In this document: in pieces, positions 33,276 through 38,571 of the stretch
How the letters are laid out: the number at the start of each line of letters is the position of its first letter
Numbering within the stretch: position 1 is the first letter of the stretch
From: Aquitalea sp. LB_tupeE
GTDB lineage: Bacteria > Pseudomonadota > Gammaproteobacteria > Burkholderiales > Chromobacteriaceae
DNA length: 38,571 nucleotides
Direction of reading: 5' to 3'
Assembly (NCBI RefSeq): GCF_013391415.1
Contig: NZ_JACAXB010000029.1
Coordinates: 1-38,571, forward strand
Notes under the pieces: generated by a model
Told to the model about the DNA's origin: nothing
The model's database searches: none
The model's input: the letters and a program-made list of their open reading frames with translations, nothing else
Translations under genes and position numbers: made by a program

Positions 33276-34281
33276 ATTCGGTTTCCTTGCTCACGCTGTA
33301 TGCCACACAGGGGTCGATCAGGCTGATCTGGCGCTGCCATTCTGCGGCAGTGGCGTCAGCCAGAAAACCCAGACTTACCCGCAATACCCCTTCCGGGTGC
33401 GCATGCCACAGCGTGGGCGGCAACACCCGATACCGGCTGATACGGCCACTTTCATCCAGCGCCGCCAGATGCAAAAGCGGGCCGCGTGCGGTTTCTACCA
33501 GCGCCAGGGCGCCATCGGGCAGGCTGGCGGCACTGGCGCGCAATGGCTGTGTGCCGCTCAGCCAGCGCGCCAGTTGCAGCAGCCGCGCCAGCAGTCGTGC
33601 GCGCGGGTACAGGCCTTGTTGCAGCAAGCCGGGCAGTTGGGTGGCTTCACGCGCCAGTGGGCTCACCTCACAGGCTTGTCCCTGCCATACCGGCCCGCCG
33701 GGGCGTAGCCAGTCGGCCAGATGATCCGCCAGCATGTCAGCGTCAAGTGGCGGCAACAGCACACAGCCGGGCAGCGGCTGATCCAGCATCGCCAGCCAGC
33801 GCGCCGGGGCGGTATGGCCTGCTGTCAGCCAGGCCTGCCAGCCGTCTTCTCCGCGTTGCAGCCATTGCGGGCAGTCTTCGCCGTAGACAAAGGACTCGGC
33901 CAGAATGCGCAGCGCAGGCAAGTCCTGTGCAGTGCGCCATTGTGCGGTCCACTCTGCCGCCGCCGGTGCGCCGTCAAAAGCCTGCGACCAGTCCAGCAGC
34001 AGCTTGCGCAGGGTTTCGCGCGCGGCTTCCAGTGTCAGCACGCTACGCTGTGCATTGCTTGCCATGGCCTGCTGACCGGCTGCCTGTTGCAACACCAGTC
34101 TGGCGGCCAGGCTCTGTGCCCTGGCACACAGGGTAAACAATAAAGGCGTCATGGCCTCGACTTGCGCTACGGACTGGCCGATGAACAGGCGCTCGGCCTC
34201 CATGCGCGGCCAGCTTACGCGCACGGCAGGCGCGCTGTCCTTGTTCTGGCTCAGGACAATGTGAATCTTGTCGGGCTTCAT
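33268..34281 (-). CDS. hoxV: Hydrogenase accessory protein HoxV/HupK (large-subunit-like scaffold)
   Basis: The 337-aa protein resembles a degenerate [NiFe]-hydrogenase large subunit. The C-terminus has DPCVAYS (C325) in place of DPCxxC, and ISRYRVLPPTLWHAHPEG matches the region before the last Cys pair. HoxV/HupK is thought to act as a scaffold on which the Fe(CN)2CO unit is held for the membrane-bound hydrogenase. The ATG at 34281 overlaps the hoxT stop (ATGA). The ORF extends upstream to 34425, but within hoxT. Confidence 0.88.
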   Translation of the reverse strand: MKPDKIHIVLSQNKDSAPAVRVSWPRMEAERLFIGQSVAQVEAMTPLLFTLCARAQSLAARLVLQQAAGQQAMASNAQRSVLTLEAARETLRKLLLDWSQAFDGAPAAAEWTAQWRTAQDLPALRILAESFVYGEDCPQWLQRGEDGWQAWLTAGHTAPARWLAMLDQPLPGCVLLPPLDADMLADHLADWLRPGGPVWQGQACEVSPLAREATQLPGLLQQGLYPRARLLARLLQLARWLSGTQPLRASAASLPDGALALVETARGPLLHLAALDESGRISRYRVLPPTLWHAHPEGVLRVSLGFLADATAAEWQRQISLIDPCVAYSVSKETEYA

Positions 34282-34742
34282 GCGCGCAATCCAAACAGGC
34301 GACGGCGGGACAAATCCGGTGCGGCGGGCTGTGCTGGTGGAAACAACAGCTTGAGTACTTCTTCCGCCGTAGCACAGGCGCTGGCCTGATCGGTAAATTG
34401 CAGCACTGGCGAAAACAACGAGCACAGCCGGTAGTCGCCCAGTGCGTCTTCATGGCCAGCCATGAAGGGCAGGGCGTCACCCGGCAGCGCCACCACTACC
34501 TCGCCACCGGGCGGTACCGGCGGCAGGCTGTCGGCAGCAGCGGGCAGCAGCAGCAGGTTCATGAACCAGGGGGTGAGCAGCACGCCCACCCATAGCTGTC
34601 CGTGCGGGCCGTCCCACTGCTGAAAGCCGATGGACTGTACTTGCAGTGCCGGATTGAGGATGGGGATGCCCTGCATGCGCGTCTGCTCGATCTGGCGGAA
34701 CAGCTGTTCCAGTTGCAGGCTTGGGTCAAGGTCGGGATTCAT
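34278..34742 (-). CDS. hoxT: [NiFe]-hydrogenase assembly chaperone HoxT/HupJ (HybE family)
   Basis: This is a 154-aa HybE-family chaperone with the typical core GIPILNPALQVQSIGFQQWDG, then GVLLTPWFMNLLLLP. HybE-type proteins hold the hydrogenase precursors until cofactor loading is done and the complex can be exported. It overlaps hoxR by 4 bases and hoxV by 4. The C-terminal RRRLFGLRA is in family style. Confidence 0.92.
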   Translation of the reverse strand: MNPDLDPSLQLEQLFRQIEQTRMQGIPILNPALQVQSIGFQQWDGPHGQLWVGVLLTPWFMNLLLLPAAADSLPPVPPGGEVVVALPGDALPFMAGHEDALGDYRLCSLFSPVLQFTDQASACATAEEVLKLLFPPAQPAAPDLSRRRLFGLRA

Positions 34743-34963
34743 GCCGGGCTGTCCAGCACCATGAACTGCTCGCGCGCGCCGTCACACACTGGGCAGCGCC
34801 AGTGTTCCGGCAGGGCGGAAAACGGCGTGCCGGGCGGAATCTGCCATACATCGTCGCCCTGGGCCGGGTCGTACACCCACCAGCAGATCTTGCATTCCAT
34901 GCGGGCATCGTCCGCCAGGCTGGCGTCGCGTCCCAGATAGGAGCCTTCAAAGCGCCCGTCCAT
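34739..34963 (-). CDS. hoxR: Rubredoxin-type protein HoxR/HupI
   Basis: The 74-aa protein binds one Fe through C24, C27 (CKIC), C57 and C60 (CPVC). It has the rubredoxin features of aromatic residues after the first pair (WWVYDP) and WRCPVCDG. In R. eutropha HoxR supports assembly of the O2-tolerant membrane hydrogenase under high oxygen. The ATG at 34963 overlaps the hoxQ stop (TGATG); a start at 34984 would lie inside hoxQ. Confidence 0.93.
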   Translation of the reverse strand: MDGRFEGSYLGRDASLADDARMECKICWWVYDPAQGDDVWQIPPGTPFSALPEHWRCPVCDGAREQFMVLDSPA

Positions 34964-35826
34964 CAGTATTCCCCTTGCAACCACTGCCAGGCTTCTTGCA
35001 GCCGGTCCAGCGAGTCGGCCAGATCATCGGCCGAGGCCAGCGCCACCTCTGGAATACGGGTGATTTCCAGCGTATCCAGCAAGATGCTGTTCATGCCGTT
35101 GAAGTACTGCACGCGCCAGACATTGGCCAGCGAGGTGGCCATGATGCGGCATTTGCCATAGCCACGCGAAAACACCCCGCTATTGCCCGGCCCCAGAATG
35201 GCATCCAGGCAGTCCATGTCGGCCGGGCTCATCGGCAGCAGCGAGAAGTTGATGATATGGGCCTCGTCGCTGGTGTTCTGCATGGCGGCGGCAATTTCGG
35301 TCAGCACTGGCCCGGCGTTCATCAGCTGCTCGGGCAGGGTGGGGATGTCCAGCGCGGCCTTGCCAAAAGCGCGGGCCGCCTGCCATACGGCGGCGGGAAT
35401 CGGGCAGGCTTCGATACGGTCGGCCAGCAGCTGGCCATCGGCGCTGCTTTCCAGCACACGCCAGATGCCGGCGAATACCGACTCCTGCATGTCCAGTTCG
35501 CGCCCGTCCAGCAGTTTCACCCGACAGGACACCTCGCCTTCGCCCAGCAGCTGGTTGATCAGCTGGCGGTTGGCGGCGTCAAGCTGGCTGATGTCCTGCG
35601 CTGGGTAGTTTTCCGCATCCCCCTTGTAGCCTTGCAACTGGGAAATCAGCTCGGCAATCACCTGTTTGGCGGCATGCAGGTGTTCCACTTCTTCCGAAGT
35701 GGGCAGGGTGGGCTGGTCGAAGCTGTCGATTTCGCGCGGCAGCGGCATGTAGGCCAGGTCCGGGTCTTCCGGCTGCGAACCGGGGCCAAGGCCGACGACG
35801 GCGACGGGGAAGGGTTTGATGTTCAT
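34963..35826 (-). CDS. hoxQ: Hydrogenase accessory protein HoxQ/HupH (HyaF family)
   Basis: This is a 287-aa HupH/HyaF-family protein. The conserved opening is VVGLGPGSQPEDPDLAYMPLPREI, and later segments include INFSLLPMSPADMDCLDAILGPGNSGVFSRGYGKCRI. Together with HoxO it acts on the small subunit of the membrane-bound hydrogenase, whose gene is not in the window. The ATG at 35826 overlaps the hoxO stop (ATGA). Confidence 0.94.
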   Translation of the reverse strand: MNIKPFPVAVVGLGPGSQPEDPDLAYMPLPREIDSFDQPTLPTSEEVEHLHAAKQVIAELISQLQGYKGDAENYPAQDISQLDAANRQLINQLLGEGEVSCRVKLLDGRELDMQESVFAGIWRVLESSADGQLLADRIEACPIPAAVWQAARAFGKAALDIPTLPEQLMNAGPVLTEIAAAMQNTSDEAHIINFSLLPMSPADMDCLDAILGPGNSGVFSRGYGKCRIMATSLANVWRVQYFNGMNSILLDTLEITRIPEVALASADDLADSLDRLQEAWQWLQGEY

Positions 35827-36263
35827 GCGCAACCTTTCTCGCTGCTGGCACTGGTAACCGGAATGCCGACCGAAGGCGGACGACGGGTGGGCGCGGTGAG
35901 CTTGTCGGCAAAGCTGTGCACGATGTCCGGCCAGTCTTGCAGACCGGCGATGATGCCCACGTATTCGCCCCGGCGCAAAAACAGCAGGGCGGGAAATTTC
36001 AGGATGCCAAAGCGTTTGGCAATAGCCTGGCTGGCCGGCAGGTTGGCATAGGCCACGCGGAAGGTGTCGGCGGGGAATTCACGCAGCACTTCCGGCACGA
36101 TCACCACATTGTCCAGTACTTCCGGGTATTTCACCGGGTCGGCATTCAGCATCACGATCAGGTTTTGCGTGGCGCTGGCCAGGCTGTCCAGCCCGTCGGC
36201 ATCCACGGCCAGGTAGCCGGTGTCCGCCAGTCTTTGCAGCAGATTGTCTTGTGGCGTGCTCAT
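35823..36263 (-). CDS. hoxO: Hydrogenase accessory protein HoxO/HupG (HyaE family, thioredoxin fold)
   Basis: The 146-aa protein has a thioredoxin fold without the CxxC redox pair. The cis-Pro region FGILKFPALLFLRRGEYVG is clear. HyaE-type proteins are chaperones for the Tat-exported hydrogenase small subunit. Its start overlaps hoxL by one base (TGATG), with AGGAGG just upstream. No exported small subunit is encoded in the window. Confidence 0.93.
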   Translation of the reverse strand: MSTPQDNLLQRLADTGYLAVDADGLDSLASATQNLIVMLNADPVKYPEVLDNVVIVPEVLREFPADTFRVAYANLPASQAIAKRFGILKFPALLFLRRGEYVGIIAGLQDWPDIVHSFADKLTAPTRRPPSVGIPVTSASSEKGCA

Positions 36264-36586
36264 CAGGAGGGTTTCCTTTGTGCGTCGAATTGCGCTTGCA
36301 GATGCGGAGGGAGTTGCGGTTCGCGCTGATTGAGGTCGGCCAGATGGATGGCCGGGTCGAAACGGCCGTTCATGGCGGCGTCCAGTGCGGCCAGCGCGTC
36401 CAGAATGTCGGCTGCACGTTCGGCGCTTAGCACCTCTCGTGCTGCGCCCATGAATACCAGCAGCCAGTCACCGGGCTGTACTGCGCCCACCAGCGACAGG
36501 TCTACCGTTTGCCATTGCCCGGCGTGCTGACAGTCGGCCACCAGTTGGTGACAGCGTTCCACTTGCATGGGGATGCCCAGACACAT
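36263..36586 (-). CDS. hoxL: HypC-family chaperone HoxL/HupF
   Basis: This is a 107-aa HypC paralogue with C2 in MCLGIPMQV and the motif GDWLLVFMGAAREVLS. It has a longer C-terminal tail than hypC. In R. eutropha HoxL is specific to the membrane-bound hydrogenase large subunit. It overlaps hoxM by one base (TGATG), with GGAGAAGG before the ATG. Confidence 0.94.
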   Translation of the reverse strand: MCLGIPMQVERCHQLVADCQHAGQWQTVDLSLVGAVQPGDWLLVFMGAAREVLSAERAADILDALAALDAAMNGRFDPAIHLADLNQREPQLPPHLQAQFDAQRKPS

Positions 36587-37194
36587 CAGCCTTCTCCTTG
36601 CAGCACGCGGTCGTCGCCAATGCGACAGGCCAGTTCGGCGGACGGGCGTTCATCTTCATAGCGCTGCATGTCCAGGCTGGCGTGATTCAGCCGGTCGTCG
36701 TCCTGGCGGGGTGACAGGCTGACGCCCCAGTCCTGCAACTGCTGCACGGCCTGTTGAATGGCCGGTTCCAGCTGTGCACGCACGGGGTCGGTCAGGCTGC
36801 CGCCATAGTCTTCCAGCTGCACCGGCTGCACGCCGATCAGTACGATCTGGCCGGGCAGATTGCCTTTGAGGTCGGCCAGCGCCAGCACTTCGGAAAACCC
36901 GGTCTGGTGCAGGCTCATTTTCTTGGCGGTGAGATAGGCCGGTACGGCATCGTCGCGGTACACCTTGAGTGTGCCCGGCGTGAGGCCGAAGTCGATGGCG
37001 TCGAACAGGATCAGCCGGTCGGCCTCCTCCACATAAGGCAGCAGCAACAGGCCCTGGGTGCCACCGTCCACAACGTCGACGTTGGCGGGAAGCTGATAGC
37101 AGGCAAACAGCTGCTCGGCGGCGCGTACGCCAAAGCCTTCGTCAGCCCAGAGCAGGTTACCCAGCCCCATGATGGTGATGTGTGCGGTGTGCAT
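36586..37194 (-). CDS. hoxM: Hydrogenase maturation endopeptidase HoxM/HupD (HyaD/HybD family)
   Basis: The 202-aa protease cuts the C-terminal extension off the large subunit after nickel insertion. The motif GLGNLLWADEGFG carries E19, LFDAIDFG carries the Asp ligands and MSLHQTGF carries H96; these bind the nickel. Its substrate, a large subunit with an extension (HoxG type), is not in the window, and HoxC has none to cut. The ATG at 37194 is chosen. The frame extends to a TTG at 37233, which would include the putative sigma-54 element. It is the first gene of the operon as seen here. Confidence 0.94.
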   Translation of the reverse strand: MHTAHITIMGLGNLLWADEGFGVRAAEQLFACYQLPANVDVVDGGTQGLLLLPYVEEADRLILFDAIDFGLTPGTLKVYRDDAVPAYLTAKKMSLHQTGFSEVLALADLKGNLPGQIVLIGVQPVQLEDYGGSLTDPVRAQLEPAIQQAVQQLQDWGVSLSPRQDDDRLNHASLDMQRYEDERPSAELACRIGDDRVLQGEG

Positions 37195-37228
37195 GGTCTT
37201 GATACTGCTGTAACGGAGTGGGTTACAG

Positions 37229-37245
37229 ATCAAGATTCATGCCAG
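37229..37245 (-). promoter_or_regulatory. Sigma-54 (-24/-12) promoter candidate before hoxM
   Basis: On the minus strand the sequence CTGGCATGAATCTTGAT fits YTGGCAC-GN4-TTGCW at 15 of 17 positions. The two mismatches are a T for the last C of TGGCAC and an A at the -12 C. GG and the downstream G have the required spacing. The predicted start is near 37218, giving a short leader to the hoxM ATG. HoxA encoded downstream has GAFTGA and could activate it. Confidence 0.6.
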
Positions 37246-37486
37246 TGCCGGGCTTGCAGGGAATGTGTGTCAGATCAGAGGTTTGGCGCTTATTCCATAC
37301 GCAATGCAAGGACATAGACCTGACAAATGGAAAGTAAAAGTGCAAATCATCTAACCAGTAGTGATCAGATAGTTGCCGTGAGGCTGTATTACCGGAAATG
37401 GACATGGCTGATTCGGGAAGCGGCTGATGGTTTCATGCAGTACGACTTTTAACAATCAGTGACCGATGACAAAACACTGATACCGC

Positions 37487-38510
37487 GTGTCCCATTTGCC
37501 TTCTTGTTACCGCCTGCTTGCGCTGTGCCTGTGCCAGATCACCAGGGCATGGGCCAGCTCCCCGCTGGATACCGCTTCTTTGCCAAGCGCTGTGGATGAC
37601 AAAGCGTCTGTCGCACAACACGCTGCTGCAACCCTGCCCAGTCAGGAAGAACCCTGCTTTCTGATCAGACACATCAAGCTTGCGGGAGAGCAGTCAGCGC
37701 ATTTTCAGTGACTGCTACATGGTGCCGCCTTACCGGCCAGTGCCAGCGGTCGCTGTCTGGGCAGCCAGGACATCAGCCTGTTACAGCGGCGGATGCAGAA
37801 CGCACTACTGGCACAGGGCTTTGTCACCTCACGTGTGTTGGTCAGCCCGCAAAATCTGAGCAATGGTCAGCTGGTGTTTACCCTGCTGCCGGGTTTCATT
37901 CATCAGATAAAACCCACTGCGGACAGCACGCCTGGGCTGCGGCTATGGAATGCCCTGCCTGCCAAGCCCGGATCGGTACTCAATCTGCGCGATATCGAAC
38001 AAGGGCTGGAAAACCTGCAACGCCTGTCTCCGGTACAGGCGGACTTCCAGATTGCCCCGGCCAGCGCGGCTGATGCCCCACCCAATAGCAGCGACGTACT
38101 ACTGAAATGGCAGCAACAGCGGCCATACCGACTGTTATTGCAGCTGGATGATGGCGGCAGCCAGGCTACCGGTGTGCTGCAAGGCAGTTCCACCCTGGCG
38201 GTGGACCATCTGTTGACGCTCAATGACATGCTCAACCTGTCACGCAGCCAGGCGCTGGGTGGTGGCCAGAACGGCGAGCGGGGATCAGAAAACAATGCGC
38301 TCAACTACAGCCTGCCGCTGGGCTACTGGCTGCTTGGTTTGACGCTGAGTGATGGTCGTTATCGCCAGTCGGTGGCCGGTGCCTATGAAAGCTATCTCTA
38401 CCACGGCAAGAACGAGAGCACGGCGCTCACGCTATCGCGCCTGCTGCTGCGTGATGCTGACAGCAAAACCGGTTTCAGCCTGCAACTGTGGCAACGCAAG
38501 GCCAGCAGCT
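37487..38510 (+). pseudogene. Truncated two-partner-secretion transporter (ShlB/FhaC/HecB type)
   Basis: The gene begins with a signal peptide (GTG at 37487, SHLPSCYRLLALCLCQITRAWA) and a POTRA_2 domain. That domain has a Cys pair (EEPCFLIRHIKLAG and SGRCLGSQDI) and QGFVTSRVLVSPQNLSNGQL. It goes on into the start of the ShlB beta-barrel. A TGA at 37709-37711 stands where Trp (TGG) is expected in HFQ-W-LLHGA. The frame is otherwise continuous on both sides, so this is one base change and not a frameshift. The product is then cut off at about residue 341 of an expected 550-600 by the next element. No partner exoprotein is visible. Confidence 0.85.
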
Positions 38511-38571
38511 TGTAAATCGGCATGCAAAACTTTCCAGGTTTCCGGGGTGATCGGCATCCAATTCTTTCCAC
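38511..38571. mobile_element. Terminal part of an insertion sequence, probably IS21 family (continues beyond the window)
   Basis: The transporter homology ends abruptly at TGTAAATCGG. Two direct copies of a 21-base unit follow (38516-38536 and 38550-38570). They share 18 of 21 bases, begin ATCGGCAT and end CTTTCCA. A TGT terminus with tandem repeats of about 20 bases just inside is the pattern of IS21-family ends. The transposase genes would lie to the right. Confidence 0.65.

Noticed and set aside
37223-37405. Possible remnant of hoxZ upstream of hoxM
   Set aside because: The 60-residue minus-strand frame has no transmembrane spans or heme-ligand His pattern of a cytochrome b subunit.
37700-37800. 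Frameshift in the transporter gene
   Set aside because: The two open pieces are in the same frame and align across a single TGA, so a nonsense change explains the break.
1-38571. CRISPR array or rRNA genes
   Set aside because: No regularly spaced direct repeats and no rRNA-like stretches were seen anywhere in the window.

Overview
The window reads as a chromosomal segment of a betaproteobacterium, most likely Neisseriales (Chromobacteriaceae: Chromobacterium, Aquitalea or Vogesella type). The signs are a GC-rich coding sequence, a short H-NS-type protein, a phasin/PhaR polyhydroxyalkanoate pair, beta-alanine catabolism genes, and a hydrogenase gene order like that of Ralstonia eutropha. The taxon is inferred from gene content only.

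Left part (1-13,541), ordinary chromosome: two identical tRNA-Asn genes with a strong promoter, ygfZ, an H-NS-like gene, a PilZ-like protein, an M14 zinc carboxypeptidase, divergent phaP/phaR, a lipoprotein, and a bauA-bauC type operon for beta-alanine. Beside the latter lies a broken AraC-family regulator. Then come ohr, a small membrane protein and rimO.

Middle and right part (13,555-37,245), nearly all on the minus strand: a hydrogen-oxidation accessory and sensing cluster. In transcription order it is hoxM-L-O-Q-R-T-V, hypA-B-F-C-D-E, hoxA-B-C, and, about 8.2 kb further on, hoxJ. This matches the known R. eutropha order hoxKGZ-MLOQRTV-hypABFCDEX-hoxABCJ, with two departures. First, the structural genes of the membrane-bound hydrogenase (hoxKGZ) are not where they should be, upstream of hoxM. 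Second, a plus-strand pgaABCD operon (poly-N-acetylglucosamine biofilm polysaccharide) plus a DinB-like gene sits exactly between hoxC and hoxJ, preceded by a 0.9-kb partly AT-rich region. The one hydrogenase present (hoxB/hoxC) has the marks of the H2-sensing regulatory type: no Tat signal, no C-terminal extension, and Gln in place of His in the first Cys motif. HoxA keeps GAFTGA, and a sigma-54-like promoter lies 35 bases before hoxM, so the sensing circuit HoxBC-HoxJ-HoxA may drive the maturation operon itself.

Right edge (37,487-38,571): a two-partner-secretion transporter gene (ShlB/FhaC type) inactivated by an in-frame TGA and then cut off by what looks like the end of an IS21-family insertion sequence. 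This suggests that rearrangement has touched the end of the hydrogenase cluster where hoxKGZ would be expected.
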